Source: Robiginitomaculum antarcticum DSM 21748
Lineage (GTDB): Bacteria; Pseudomonadota; Alphaproteobacteria; Caulobacterales; Maricaulaceae
NCBI RefSeq assembly: GCF_000365025.1
Contig: NZ_KB823014.1
Location: forward strand, 1 to 64,000
DNA length: 64,000 nucleotides
Direction: 5' to 3'
Shown: one piece after another, positions 46,057 to 54,872 of the stretch
Position numbering within the stretch: the stretch's first letter is position 1
How the letters are laid out: each line of letters starts with the position of its first letter
The notes under the pieces: generated by a model
Database searches by the model: none
Told to the model about the DNA's origin: nothing
The model's input: the letters and a program-made list of their open reading frames with translations, nothing else
Made by a program: the position numbers and the translations under genes

Positions 46057-47040
46057 ATGAACGAGCAATTCCCTATATTCCAGCCTGATACCACCGTATC
46101 GGCGCGCGAGGTTTTCGGCGTCGATTTCGACATGCAGGTTCCGGCCTTTTCCAAAACCAGCGAGAACGTCCCGCCGCTGGATCCCAATTACCTCTTTGAT
46201 GATGAGACGACGCAGGCCATTTGCGCGGGCTTTGCCTTTAACCGCCGGGTCATGGTGCAAGGCTATCACGGCACCGGAAAATCCACTCATATTGAACAGG
46301 TCGCCGCGCGGCTCAACTGGCCCATGGTGCGCATTAATCTCGACAGTCATATCAGCCGTATCGATCTGGTCGGTAAAGACGCCATTGTCTTAAAAGAAGG
46401 CAAGCAAATCACGGAATTCCGCGAAGGCCTGCTGCCTTGGGCATTGCAAAACCCGGTCGCGCTTGTCTTTGATGAATATGACGCCGGACGGCCTGACGTC
46501 ATGTTTGTGATCCAGCGCGTGCTGGAGGCGCAAGGCCGCCTGACCCTGCTTGATCAAAACCGCGTCATCACCCCCCACCCCGCTTTCCGCCTGTTTGCAA
46601 CGACCAATACGGTCGGCCTGGGCGATACGACGGGGCTGTATCACGGCACGCAGCAGATCAACCAAGGCCAGATGGACCGCTGGTCAATCGTCACCACGCT
46701 AAATTATCTCGACCACGACAAAGAGGCCGCGATCGTGCTCGCTCAATCTCCGCATTACGCTACGGATGAAGGCAAGAAGACCCTCTCCTCCATGGTGCGC
46801 GTCGCCGATATGACCCGCAACGCCTTTATGGCCGGCGATATATCCACGGTGATGAGCCCGCGCACAGTAATGAACTGGGCCGAAAATGCCCGCATTTTTG
46901 ACGGCGATATCGCGCAATCTTTCCGCCTCACATTTCTCAATAAATGCGACGAGCTTGAACGCCCCGTCATTGCCGAATTTTATCAACGCGCCTTTGGTGT
47001 GGATTTACCGGAGAGCGTGAAGAGCGTGTTGGTGGCTTAG
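46057..47040 (+). CDS. cobS: CobS AAA+ ATPase of the cobaltochelatase-type complex
   Basis: CobS is a MoxR-family AAA+ ATPase that works with CobT and CobN to insert cobalt into the corrin ring. The 327-residue protein has Walker A in [20 protein letters not shown] (~70), Walker B in [19 protein letters not shown] (~145), and a sensor region [20 protein letters not shown]. Genes for CobN or other cobalamin steps are not in this window. CobT is encoded 1.17 kb downstream, separated by an unrelated gene. Confidence 0.94.
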   Translation: MNEQFPIFQPDTTVSAREVFGVDFDMQVPAFSKTSENVPPLDPNYLFDDETTQAICAGFAFNRRVMVQGYHGTGKSTHIEQVAARLNWPMVRINLDSHISRIDLVGKDAIVLKEGKQITEFREGLLPWALQNPVALVFDEYDAGRPDVMFVIQRVLEAQGRLTLLDQNRVITPHPAFRLFATTNTVGLGDTTGLYHGTQQINQGQMDRWSIVTTLNYLDHDKEAAIVLAQSPHYATDEGKKTLSSMVRVADMTRNAFMAGDISTVMSPRTVMNWAENARIFDGDIAQSFRLTFLNKCDELERPVIAEFYQRAFGVDLPESVKSVLVA

Positions 47041-47099
47041 ACTAACACACCCGCTCATCACTGCGTAGGCAGGGATAAGCGGGATAGAAGAGAGTTTTT

Positions 47100-48206
47100 A
47101 TGACCCACGAAAACCTCAAAGAAAAGCCGACCTGCTCCAGTAGCCTCAATCGGAAATACCGTATTTGCGCCGTTCTTGCGGGCATTTGCGTTTCTCTGAC
47201 GAGCGGAGCCATCACGGCATTGGCGTGTTCAGTCCCGCCCCAATCTCTTACAGGTGAACAATATTATTCGGCGCTGAAAGGCTATCCCGGCATAGAGTGG
47301 ACAGATGAAGAAATTTCAGTCTCCCTTATTTATACAAAGGGCGCGGCAGAGAAACTTCGCCCTGTTCCTGAAAGCGATTGGGTTGAGGCTCCTTATACCA
47401 GACCTTTTACAAAAATTCGCTTCGAGCTTATTGAAATCCTTCAGGGCGATTATACGAAACCCGAAAAGACATGGTGGCCAAGCTTCACCGAGGAAATGCT
47501 TGCACGCGAACAAGACGCGGCGAATTCACCCCGTCCTTTCAGCTTTTGGGATTTGGGCGACGTCAAATCTGCACTTGTAACAGGATATGACGGCGGTTCC
47601 ATGTGCGGCCCAAATACGACGCAGACGATTGCGCCCGACATGTATTATTTGGTTTTTCAAAAAGACGGGCGGGACATAGCTTATGAACCCGTCTTGACCC
47701 TAACCGACCCCTTCATTGAAGATATTAAAAACAGCCGATCAACACAGTCTAAAGGCGTAAGATCGCCGCGCAGTTACTTTAGGGAGATGAATGGATATGT
47801 TTCAATCCGAATGAAAAGCTGTCCTGTTGTGAATGAATATTCTTACGGATATGCAATTGATACGGACATAGACGGAGACGTTTATTTTACTACGCTTGAT
47901 ACGTTTAACTCGGATGCAACAGATCTGCATCTCATCGATTTCATGGCTTATCGAGCTTATTTTCACAAAGACACGCTGTGCAGCGTTGGCGACGAATATC
48001 TCGTCCTGGATTATCCGTCAAATCCATCACAGCGTAATGAATATGAAGGATGGCTTTCAGATGTCACTTATCCGCGCCACCGCTTTCTAAAAATAGAGGG
48101 CGACACAGTTTCCACGGGCGATATATTGTCGAATGTTTTCATAGAGCCCGAAACATTAGTTCCGGTGGCTCATGTAAAATCGTGGATTCGCGAAGGTAAA
48201 AATTAA
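47100..48206 (+). CDS. Uncharacterised exported protein inserted between cobS and cobT
   Basis: The 368-residue protein has an N-terminal export signal after a short cytoplasmic lead (RKYRICAVLAGICVSLTSGA, cleavage probably near ALA/C at residue ~42). The mature part has several cysteines (SVPPQSLT, MCGPNTTQTI, KSCPVVNEYS, TLCSVGDEYL) that could form disulfides, and no family I recognise. It is AT-richer than the flanking cobS and cobT, which normally adjoin. It lies 59 bp after cobS and 3 bp before cobT, hence within their transcript. It may be a recent insertion into the operon. Confidence 0.7.
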   Translation: MTHENLKEKPTCSSSLNRKYRICAVLAGICVSLTSGAITALACSVPPQSLTGEQYYSALKGYPGIEWTDEEISVSLIYTKGAAEKLRPVPESDWVEAPYTRPFTKIRFELIEILQGDYTKPEKTWWPSFTEEMLAREQDAANSPRPFSFWDLGDVKSALVTGYDGGSMCGPNTTQTIAPDMYYLVFQKDGRDIAYEPVLTLTDPFIEDIKNSRSTQSKGVRSPRSYFREMNGYVSIRMKSCPVVNEYSYGYAIDTDIDGDVYFTTLDTFNSDATDLHLIDFMAYRAYFHKDTLCSVGDEYLVLDYPSNPSQRNEYEGWLSDVTYPRHRFLKIEGDTVSTGDILSNVFIEPETLVPVAHVKSWIREGKN

Positions 48207-48209
48207 GCC

Positions 48210-50051
48210 ATGACCACCGAAACGCCCAAAGAGACCCTGAAACGCGCGCTGAGCTATACGGCGCGGGCGCTGTCGGGTGAGCGTGACTTAGAGGTCAGTT
48301 TCGGCGGCGAGATTGCGGGCATAACGCGCGGTCAAATGAGCCTGCCTAATCCGCCGTCAAAGCCGACAGACGGCGCGCTGGCCAAGGCGCGCGGCGAAGC
48401 CGATGCGCTGGCCCTGCGGCTGGCCTTTCATGACGCGGATACATTTACCGCCGCGCAGCCGCAACACGGCACAGCGCGCGCTATATTTGAGGCGCTGGAG
48501 CAAGCCCGCGTCGAGAGCCTTGGCGCGCGTTCGCTGGCGGGGGTGTCAGATAACCTTCAGGCAGCGACAGACGCCCGGGCGCGCCGCAGAGGCTATCAAA
48601 AGCCGGGCATGACCCGCGATGACTTTCCCATTCACGATGCCGTCGGCCTGCTCGCCCGCGAAGTGTTTTCAGGCCGTAAACTCCCGGGCGGTACAGTCGG
48701 TATTATGGAGGTCTGGCGCGACCATATTGAATCTGCGGGCGGCGAAACGCTAACCAAGCTGGCCGGCGATATGCAGGACACGGCCGGCTTTGCGCAGCTG
48801 GCGCGTGCGCTGATCACGGATCTGTCCTTTGGCGATGATCTGGCAAAGCCTGATGAGCAGGACGACGCCGATGAGGACTCCCGCGAGCAGGAGGATCAAA
48901 ATCCCAACGCGCAGGATGACGAGCAGGATCAGGATACGCCCGGCCAGATGGAGGTCGCCCAGGCCGACAGTCAGGACGAGGCGGGTGATGACCAAACCGA
49001 CGAGATCGACGCTGATATGGTCGAGGGCGACAGCGATGATAGCGCGCAGGACGCCGCGTCCTCTCCGCCGCAACGCGGATCGCGGCATAATTCAGGCCCG
49101 TCCTACAGCGTGTATACGCAAAAATTTGACGAGACGATCAAGGCCGAAGATTTGTGTGACGCCGAAGAACTGACGCGGCTGCGCGGCTATCTGGACGGGC
49201 ACATGTCGGGTCTGTCGCGGGTTATATCGCGTCTGGCTAACCGCCTGCAACGCCGCCTGCTCGCGCAGCAGCGGCGCAGCTGGACCTTTGATCTGGAAGA
49301 AGGCATGCTCGACACGGCGCGGCTGACGCGCGTGGTCACAGACCCGATGCAGCCGCTCTCGTTTAAAGAAGAAAAAGAAACCGATTTTCGCGATACCGTT
49401 GTCTCTATCGTGATTGATAATTCAGGCTCTATGCGCGGGCGTCCCATCATGGTCGCCGCCGTCTGCGCCGACATCCTCGCGCGCACGCTCGAGCGCTGCG
49501 GCGTCAAAGCCGAGATTCTAGGCTTTACCACCAAAGCGTGGAAAGGCGGGTCAAGTTTCCAAGACTGGCTGGCAACCGGAAAGTCGAAAAACCCGGGGCG
49601 GCTCAACGATCTGCGCCATATCATTTATAAAAGCGCGGATATGCCGTGGCGGCGCGCGAAAAATAATCTCGGCCTGATGATGCGCGAAGGCCTGCTAAAG
49701 GAAAATATCGACGGCGAGGCGCTGGAATGGGCGCTGGCGCGTCTGCAAGCGCGTCCCGAGCAGCGCCGCATCATGATGGTGATCTCCGACGGCGCGCCCG
49801 TTGACGACGCCACACAGAGCCATAACTCCTCCGGCTTGCTGGAAGCGCATTTACGCGAGGTCATCGACAAGATCGAGAATAAAACATCCGTCGAACTCGT
49901 CGCCATCGGTATCGGTCACGACGTCACGCGCTGGTATAGCCGCGCCGTCACCATCATGGATGTCGAGCAGCTTGGCGGCGCCATGACGGAGAAACTCGCT
50001 GAACTGTTTGATGATAAGCCCAAGACAGGGCGGCGCCGCAGAGCGGCTTAG
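48210..50051 (+). CDS. cobT: CobT subunit of the cobaltochelatase-type complex
   Basis: CobT partners CobS in the ATP-driven part of the chelatase. The 613-residue protein has a helical N-terminal part (~1-210), a highly acidic linker (~215-290; Asp/Glu/Gln-rich, [20 protein letters not shown]), and a C-terminal von Willebrand A domain with the MIDAS motif [20 protein letters not shown] (~400) and a second site near [10 protein letters not shown] (~530). The length is that of CobT. It follows the inserted exported protein by 3 bp. Confidence 0.95.
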   Translation: MTTETPKETLKRALSYTARALSGERDLEVSFGGEIAGITRGQMSLPNPPSKPTDGALAKARGEADALALRLAFHDADTFTAAQPQHGTARAIFEALEQARVESLGARSLAGVSDNLQAATDARARRRGYQKPGMTRDDFPIHDAVGLLAREVFSGRKLPGGTVGIMEVWRDHIESAGGETLTKLAGDMQDTAGFAQLARALITDLSFGDDLAKPDEQDDADEDSREQEDQNPNAQDDEQDQDTPGQMEVAQADSQDEAGDDQTDEIDADMVEGDSDDSAQDAASSPPQRGSRHNSGPSYSVYTQKFDETIKAEDLCDAEELTRLRGYLDGHMSGLSRVISRLANRLQRRLLAQQRRSWTFDLEEGMLDTARLTRVVTDPMQPLSFKEEKETDFRDTVVSIVIDNSGSMRGRPIMVAAVCADILARTLERCGVKAEILGFTTKAWKGGSSFQDWLATGKSKNPGRLNDLRHIIYKSADMPWRRAKNNLGLMMREGLLKENIDGEALEWALARLQARPEQRRIMMVISDGAPVDDATQSHNSSGLLEAHLREVIDKIENKTSVELVAIGIGHDVTRWYSRAVTIMDVEQLGGAMTEKLAELFDDKPKTGRRRRAA

Positions 50052-50059
50052 CGTTTATG

Positions 50060-50120
50060 ACATTCTAAATGTGTTTATTTCATTAGACATGATTGACACA
50101 TTTAGAAATGTGTTTATATC
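50060..50120 (+). promoter_or_regulatory. Promoter and paired operators of the orphan gene at 50155
   Basis: A -35 box TTGACA (50093-50098) and a -10-like TATATC (50115-50120) are 16 bp apart. A perfect palindrome ACACATTT-AG-AAATGTGT (50096-50113) fills the spacer. A related palindrome ACATT-CTA-AATGT lies at 50060-50072, and AAATGTGTTTAT occurs twice, 39 bp apart (50067 and 50106). This suggests cooperative repressor binding at the promoter, possibly by the gene's own product. Confidence 0.7.
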
Positions 50121-50154
50121 TGACTTATTGATTCACATCTAATGGAGAAATCAC

Positions 50155-50712
50155 ATGTCAGATGCCTACTCAAGTCGGGCTTTTATTGATTTCATTGACT
50201 ACCTTTCAAATAAGGGGCTGCTAAAGAAAGCAACAGCTAGAGCTCGCAAAGCTGCGGCAGTGGCTTTTATGGATATTCTGGAAGATGAAGAAAAAACTGA
50301 TATTCGGAATCTTGACATAAACAGTTTAGCCATGCGGTTTGCAAATATCCAAGGAGATAAATTTACTCCGCAGAGTTTGGTAACCTACAAATCACGCTTT
50401 AACAGCGCATATAAAGATTTTCTATCCTATAGAGAAAACCCTATGGGGTTTTCTCCATCAATTAATCAGCGAACGAAAAGGTCTAAAAGTTCAAAAACTG
50501 GACCCAATACAGATGCGAATAATCAACAAGAATTAGATGCTGATCAAGATATTAAAAAGCGCGATGTTTTAAACAATGCAATGGATACAATAACTTTCCC
50601 GATCCCGTTAAGAAAAGGTTTGATAGTTCAAATCTCAAACATTCCTGTGGATTTTTCGTCTGATGAAGCAGAACGCGTTGCAGATATTGTCAGAGCGCTA
50701 GCAATAAATTGA
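50155..50712 (+). CDS. Orphan protein with recombinase core-binding-like N-terminus
   Basis: I do not recognise this 185-residue protein as a named family. Residues ~5-100 (AFIDFIDYLSNKGLLKKATA ... TPQSLVTYKSRFNSAYKDFL) have the helical pattern of the SAM-like core-binding domain of tyrosine recombinases, but no catalytic domain follows. A polar linker (residues ~105-140, Ser/Asn/Gln-rich) leads to a C-terminal segment, TFPIPLRKGLIVQISNIPVD then DEAERVADIVRALAIN, a strand-plus-helix module. GGAG precedes the ATG. It is distinctly AT-rich beside cobT, so probably acquired. A palindromic operator lies in its promoter and hairpins follow. DNA binding and self-regulation are inferred. Confidence 0.7.
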   Translation: MSDAYSSRAFIDFIDYLSNKGLLKKATARARKAAAVAFMDILEDEEKTDIRNLDINSLAMRFANIQGDKFTPQSLVTYKSRFNSAYKDFLSYRENPMGFSPSINQRTKRSKSSKTGPNTDANNQQELDADQDIKKRDVLNNAMDTITFPIPLRKGLIVQISNIPVDFSSDEAERVADIVRALAIN

Positions 50713-50723
50713 ATTTGAGAAAC

Positions 50724-50748
50724 GGCGGCCCCTTCCACAAGGGCCGCC
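50724..50748 (+). terminator. Strong GC hairpin after the orphan gene
   Basis: GGCGGCCC (50724-50731) pairs perfectly with GGGCCGCC (50741-50748) around a 9-nt loop, starting 12 bp after the stop at 50712. There is no T-run, so it may act as an mRNA 3' stabiliser or a Rho-assisted end rather than a classic terminator. Confidence 0.55.
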
Positions 50749-50773
50749 CGTCCCCAACAGACATCTCAAATAT

Positions 50774-50818
50774 GGCATCTAAATTACCGGAAGTCCAACA
50801 CCGGCTAATTTAGATGCC
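50774..50818. repeat. Long perfect inverted repeat (13+4 bp stem)
   Basis: GGCATCTAAATTA (50774-50786) is perfectly matched by TAATTTAGATGCC (50806-50818). The stem continues as CCGG/CCGG with a one-base bulge and a 10-nt loop, giving a 17-bp stem. It lies 61 bp downstream of the orphan gene and is not followed by a T-run. It could be an RNA processing site, a protein-binding palindrome, or a recombination site for a mobile element. Confidence 0.75.
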
Positions 50819-50921
50819 GCTTCTATGTTCTGCGCTCAGCAAATATTCTGATACATTTTAAAAATTTGCATCCAAATCTTCCTGTCACCGCGTCTTAGTC
50901 GTATGAGAGGGAGAGTTTAGC

Positions 50922-51788
50922 ATGACACGATTATTATTGACGGCCGCCTTTAGCGCGGTCTTTTTAGCGGCGGGCTGCGCGACAATTGAGTCGGAAATCC
51001 CTAAATCCAATCCTGATAAAGACGCCATACAGGTTATGGTTTTAGGCGCGTATCATTTCGACAATCCGGGCCGGGACGTGTTTAATGTCGAAGTGGGTAG
51101 CGTGCTAACGCCCGAGCGGCAGGCCGAGATTGAGGGCATGAGCGCGTGTCTTTTGACCTTTAACCCAACGAAAATCGCCATTGAGCGCGATGGTGAGGGC
51201 GACTCAGTTATCGACGCGGGCTACTTAAAATTCACGCCCGATATGCTGTCGACTAATGCCAATGAAATTACGCAGATTGGCTACCGCCTCGCCTATATGT
51301 CCGGCCATGATACGGTTTACGCGATTGACGAGCAGCCCGAAGGTGATGATCCGGATTATTTTCCTTATCAGACCGTCACAGACCATATCACAGCGACAGG
51401 GCAGGATGAGGCTTTTGCGAAATTTAACGCGGGGTTTGGCGCTGAAATCCAGAAATTTTCAGACAGCCAATCCACCCAAACTATCCCCGGGCTCATGCTG
51501 GACGTGAATGACGGATTTTTATCCAGCCCCGACTTCTATTTTCACATTATGGATTTTGACATTGGAGAGACGCAGCCCGCTGCAGAACTGAACGCCTATT
51601 ATTATATGCGAAATGCCAAAATCGTGTCAAAATTACGCGATGCGGCGCAGCCCGGCGACCGCATCATCATCGTTTACGGCGCGGGGCATAAGTATTTTCT
51701 GGATACCATTATCGCCGCAACGCCCGGATATGAGAGTGTGGACCCCGTGCCCTATTTAAAAAAAGCGGTGAACGGCACTTGTAAATAG
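50922..51788 (+). CDS. DUF5694 family lipoprotein
   Basis: The 288-residue protein has a lipoprotein signal (LLTAAFSAVFLAAGCATIE, Cys near 20) and the family-typical start VMVLGAYHFDNPGRDVFNVE, then LTFNPTKIAIERD and a C-terminal DRIIIVYGAGHKYFLDTII. These match DUF5694, related in fold to TraB/EreA-type proteins (paired His and Glu: YHF, IERD, GAGHKYF). It is probably anchored in the periplasm. A GAGAGGGAGAG ribosome site precedes the ATG. The catalytic role is unknown. Confidence 0.82.
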   Translation: MTRLLLTAAFSAVFLAAGCATIESEIPKSNPDKDAIQVMVLGAYHFDNPGRDVFNVEVGSVLTPERQAEIEGMSACLLTFNPTKIAIERDGEGDSVIDAGYLKFTPDMLSTNANEITQIGYRLAYMSGHDTVYAIDEQPEGDDPDYFPYQTVTDHITATGQDEAFAKFNAGFGAEIQKFSDSQSTQTIPGLMLDVNDGFLSSPDFYFHIMDFDIGETQPAAELNAYYYMRNAKIVSKLRDAAQPGDRIIIVYGAGHKYFLDTIIAATPGYESVDPVPYLKKAVNGTCK

Positions 51789-51795
51789 AGCCGTC

Positions 51796-53304
51796 CTACC
51801 CCGCTTTTTCAGCGCCTAAACCCGCAAGGACTTTGCCGTCGCGGCCGTAAATATCATCGAGATAGCGCAGCGCGCCTGCGCCGTCGGAGACAACCGTATT
51901 ATACTGAATATGGACAGGGACGCGCACGGTCAGTTCAGCGCGTGTTTCCTTGCCGGAGGCGAGCGCGGCGTCAATTTTCTCTCCTGTCCAGATTGGGTTT
52001 TCCGCGAGCAGCCATTTGGACAGGCTGATCGGCTCTTGCACGCGAATGCATCCCGAAGAGAACGCGCGCTGCCGACTGGCAAACAGGCCGCGAGTCGGCG
52101 TGTCATGCAGATAGACAGCGTGTTGGTTCGGGAAGATCATCTTCACCTGACCGAGCGCATTTTGCTCGCCCGGACCTTGCCGCAGCCGGTAAGGAAAGCG
52201 GTCTGCGCTGATCGAAGTCCAGTCAATTGTGTTGGGGTCAACCACTTTGCCCGAACCGTCCAGCACTTGAAAGCCAAGGCGCTTTACGGCGCCGGGGTCG
52301 CGTTTGAAAACGGGTAGCTTGTCCAGCCGCGCTAATTTATGCGGCACCTCCCACCACGGATTAAATACAATATATTCAAATTCATCAGAGAAGACAGGGG
52401 TCGCCCGATAGGGCTTGCCGACAATGCCCAAATGGGTTTGCTCGATCTTGCCGTCCTGCCATGCGGTGACTTTAAATTCGGCAATATTAACACGGACATG
52501 ACGAATGCCCAGATCATCGGGCATCCAGCGCGCGCGTTCCATATTGACGCGCAGAGCTGCGCGGCGCTCGCTATTATCCCGGTTGAGCGCGCCAATGGTT
52601 GCAGCGCCGGCAATTCCGTCAGCATCAAGCTCGTTGATGTTTTGAAAATCGGTGACAGACGCAATAGTCTGCGCGTCATATAAACCGCTTTTATAATCCG
52701 GTGATAATAAGCCGAGCTGTATCAGGCGCAATTGCACGGCATCCACACGCGTACCACTCATCCCGGATTTGAGCGCCGGGCCTGCTGCAACTTTGACCTG
52801 ATCACCGCCGTCCAGAGCGCGCAGCGCTGCCAGCTCTTTGCGCATAGCGGCATAGACGGGCGATTGAGGCGCCAAGCGGTCAAAAGATCCGGCAATATCA
52901 CCGGAGGCCAAGGCCGCGCCCAAAGCCGAGGCCGGATCAATGTCGCGCTTCTTGAGCGTCCAGTTCGGCTCATAGCTCATGGGGCTTAGCTTGCCGTGCA
53001 CCATGTGGGAGGCCGCGAGCATCCAGCTTTGTGTCGCCAGCTTTTCGCGGCCCTGACGGTCGGCGCGCGCGGTTTTGAGTTTGGACAAGCTATAGTCTTC
53101 GGGGGTGAGGCCGTGGGCATGCAGTCCTTCGATGGCCGTGATGAGAGCGTCATAGCGCGCATCATCGCGCCAGACGGGCTTTTGCATATTGGCGGTGTAG
53201 AACGCATCAACGGACTTAATTGGCCCGCTTTGCGCGTGCACAGCTGGAAGCGTCATTGCCGCCAAAAATACTGAGCCTAAAGCTCCGATTACAAAATGCC
53301 TCAT
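51796..53304 (-). CDS. L,D-transpeptidase (YcbB/LdtD-like) with peptidoglycan-binding domain
   Basis: The 502-residue protein has a signal peptide (MRHFVIGALGSVFLAAMTLP, cleaved near VHA/Q), an N-terminal scaffold domain (~30-170), a peptidoglycan-binding module (~180-230: RVDAVQLRLIQLGLLSPD), and a YkuD catalytic domain with HDTPTRGLFASRQRAFSSGC and IRV, giving the active-site Cys. It probably forms 3-3 cross-links or attaches proteins to the wall. The C-terminal extension VRVPVHIQYNTVVSDGAGAL is typical of this class. It is divergent from osmC. Confidence 0.93.
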   Translation of the reverse strand: MRHFVIGALGSVFLAAMTLPAVHAQSGPIKSVDAFYTANMQKPVWRDDARYDALITAIEGLHAHGLTPEDYSLSKLKTARADRQGREKLATQSWMLAASHMVHGKLSPMSYEPNWTLKKRDIDPASALGAALASGDIAGSFDRLAPQSPVYAAMRKELAALRALDGGDQVKVAAGPALKSGMSGTRVDAVQLRLIQLGLLSPDYKSGLYDAQTIASVTDFQNINELDADGIAGAATIGALNRDNSERRAALRVNMERARWMPDDLGIRHVRVNIAEFKVTAWQDGKIEQTHLGIVGKPYRATPVFSDEFEYIVFNPWWEVPHKLARLDKLPVFKRDPGAVKRLGFQVLDGSGKVVDPNTIDWTSISADRFPYRLRQGPGEQNALGQVKMIFPNQHAVYLHDTPTRGLFASRQRAFSSGCIRVQEPISLSKWLLAENPIWTGEKIDAALASGKETRAELTVRVPVHIQYNTVVSDGAGALRYLDDIYGRDGKVLAGLGAEKAG

Positions 53305-53395
53305 ATCCAGTCCTCACATGTGTCGCAGGGGTTATTTTGAACAAATTCAATTCGCCTGCGTTGAATACGTAACAATTAAATAAAAGGAGTCTCGC

Positions 53396-53815
53396 ATGAA
53401 ACGCAGCGCATCAGCCAATTGGCAAGGAAACCTCAAAGACGGCAAAGGCCATATGTCCACGGAGAGCGGAGCGCTATCTAAGCAGCCTTTCGGATTTAAT
53501 ACACGGTTTGAAGACGGCGCGGGGACTAATCCCGAAGAGCTGATCGGCGCGGCCCATGCGGGATGTTTCTCTATGGCCTTCGCTAACGAGCTATCGAGCC
53601 GGGATATTACCGTCGAAGACATTTCGACCTCAGCTGACATCACGCTGGATAAGGTCGACGGTGGATTTAAAATCACGCGCTCGCATTTGACGGTTAATGT
53701 CAAAACCAGCGGCGGTGATACAAAATATGACGAAGCCTTGCAGGCGGCGATTGAGGGCTGCCCTGTCTCTAATGCTTTGGACATGGACATCAAAATCGAT
53801 GTGAACCGGGGTTAA
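53396..53815 (+). CDS. OsmC family peroxiredoxin-like protein
   Basis: The 139-residue protein has the two redox cysteines of OsmC-type organic hydroperoxide reductases: Cys in GAAHAGCFSMAFANELS (~60) and Cys in AIEGCPVSNALDMDIKID (~125). The Arg and Glu that support them are in FGFNTRFEDGAGTNPEELI. It would reduce lipid hydroperoxides with a thiol or lipoyl reductant. AAAGGAG precedes ATG 53396. The SDR gene follows at once (2-bp gap). Confidence 0.93.
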   Translation: MKRSASANWQGNLKDGKGHMSTESGALSKQPFGFNTRFEDGAGTNPEELIGAAHAGCFSMAFANELSSRDITVEDISTSADITLDKVDGGFKITRSHLTVNVKTSGGDTKYDEALQAAIEGCPVSNALDMDIKIDVNRG

Positions 53816-53817
53816 TT

Positions 53818-54501
53818 ATGAGCAAGACAATATTCATTACCGGCGCGTCCAGCGGCATTGGCGAAGCCACAGCCAAGCTCCTCGCCACCCATGGCTGGAA
53901 CGTTGTCATTACAGCGCGCGGCAAGGCGAAGCTCAATGAGATCGCCAAGCAAATTGGCGGCGACAAAGTTCTCGCAGTCAAATGCGACGTCACGGATTAT
54001 GATAGTCTGGAGGCCGCAGTCAAAGCGGGGGCCGCGAAATTCGGCCGCATTGACGCGGTGTTTGCCAATGCCGGCACGGGCGGACAAAGTGGCGGCTTCT
54101 CCGAAGCGCCGCGCGAGAGCTGGGAAGCCATCGTCAATGTCAATATTTTAGGTCTGGCTTATACGCTGCAGGCGACTTTGCCGCAGATTAAAGCGCAAAA
54201 AGGCCATGTCGTGATCACCGGCTCTATCGCCGGACGGCGCAGCCTTGACGGCTCGATGTATAGCGCGTCCAAACATGCCGCCAATGCTATTGGCTATAAC
54301 CTGCGCGGCGAGCTGAAAGGCACGGGCGCGCGGGTCACCGTCATCGAGCCGGGCATGGTCGATACACCGTTTTTCGACGATCCTAAGCCCGACGCCCTGC
54401 GCCCCGACGATGTCGCGCGCAGCGTACATTTTGCGCTCAGCCAGCCTGAGACAGTTGACCTGCATGAATTAGTGATATTGCCGACGCCGCCCCAAGATTA
54501 G
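53818..54501 (+). CDS. Short-chain dehydrogenase/reductase
   Basis: The 227-residue protein is a classical SDR: TIFITGASSGIGEATAKLLA is the NAD(P) motif, NAG appears as FANAGTGG, and the catalytic Ser and YxxxK are in ITGSIAGRRSLDGSMYSASK. It may act on a carbonyl or alcohol of unknown identity. It follows osmC by 2 bp and the operon ends at the terminator at 54522. Confidence 0.92.
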   Translation: MSKTIFITGASSGIGEATAKLLATHGWNVVITARGKAKLNEIAKQIGGDKVLAVKCDVTDYDSLEAAVKAGAAKFGRIDAVFANAGTGGQSGGFSEAPRESWEAIVNVNILGLAYTLQATLPQIKAQKGHVVITGSIAGRRSLDGSMYSASKHAANAIGYNLRGELKGTGARVTVIEPGMVDTPFFDDPKPDALRPDDVARSVHFALSQPETVDLHELVILPTPPQD

Positions 54502-54521
54502 TCGACGATATTAAAGCAAAA

Positions 54522-54547
54522 AAAACCCGCTCACTAGGGCGGGTTTT
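54522..54547. terminator. Bidirectional terminator between the SDR and a small membrane gene
   Basis: AAAACCCGC (54522-54530) pairs perfectly with GCGGGTTTT (54539-54547) around an 8-nt loop, with A-runs and T-runs on either side. It serves the SDR gene rightward and the convergent 54-residue gene leftward. Confidence 0.88.
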
Positions 54548-54565
54548 AAAAATATAGTGATGTGG

Positions 54566-54730
54566 CTAGTTGTCAGTTTCGATCTGAATTCCGCCTTCAT
54601 CGACATCAATCGCCAGATCCGGCTTGTCTGCCTGCCCGGCCATCATGAAATATCCGATTACCAAGACTGCGATCACGAGCGCGCCAACGATGAAATACAG
54701 GCCTTTACCTGATCCGCTATTATCAGCCAT
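54566..54730 (-). CDS. Small single-span membrane protein
   Basis: A 54-residue product runs from ATG 54728-54730 to TAG 54566-54568. It begins MADNSGSGKGLYFIVGALVI and continues as a strong membrane helix (IAVLVIGYFMMAG), then an acidic tail (DLAIDVDEGGIQIETDN). The layout is like the 46-residue protein at 39913-40053: an N-terminal helix, then a short acidic C-terminus. The gene is shorter than normal gene-finding limits but is flanked by its own terminator. The function is unknown. Confidence 0.75.
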   Translation of the reverse strand: MADNSGSGKGLYFIVGALVIAVLVIGYFMMAGQADKPDLAIDVDEGGIQIETDN

Positions 54731-54808
54731 TATTTATCCCCAAATTCATCTCCACCCAATGTAGAGATATCTGGCTCAATAGTTACACTCAATGAGCCTG
54801 AATTCCAA

Positions 54809-54847
54809 CAAAAAAGCCCGGCCACGATATTTTCGGGCGTCCGGGCT
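54809..54847 (-). terminator. Rho-independent terminator of rpmB
   Basis: On the minus strand, AGCCCGG (54841-54847) pairs with CCGGGCT (54815-54821), with further imperfect pairing inside, and is followed by a T6 run (54809-54814). It is 26 bp past the rpmB stop. Confidence 0.85.
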
Positions 54848-54872
54848 GTCTTAAAGACCTGAAAAAGACGTA

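Noticed and set aside
46057-50051. A complete cobalamin biosynthesis locus around cobS and cobT.
   Set aside because: No cobN or other corrin-pathway gene is present in the window; only the CobS/CobT pair with an inserted protein.
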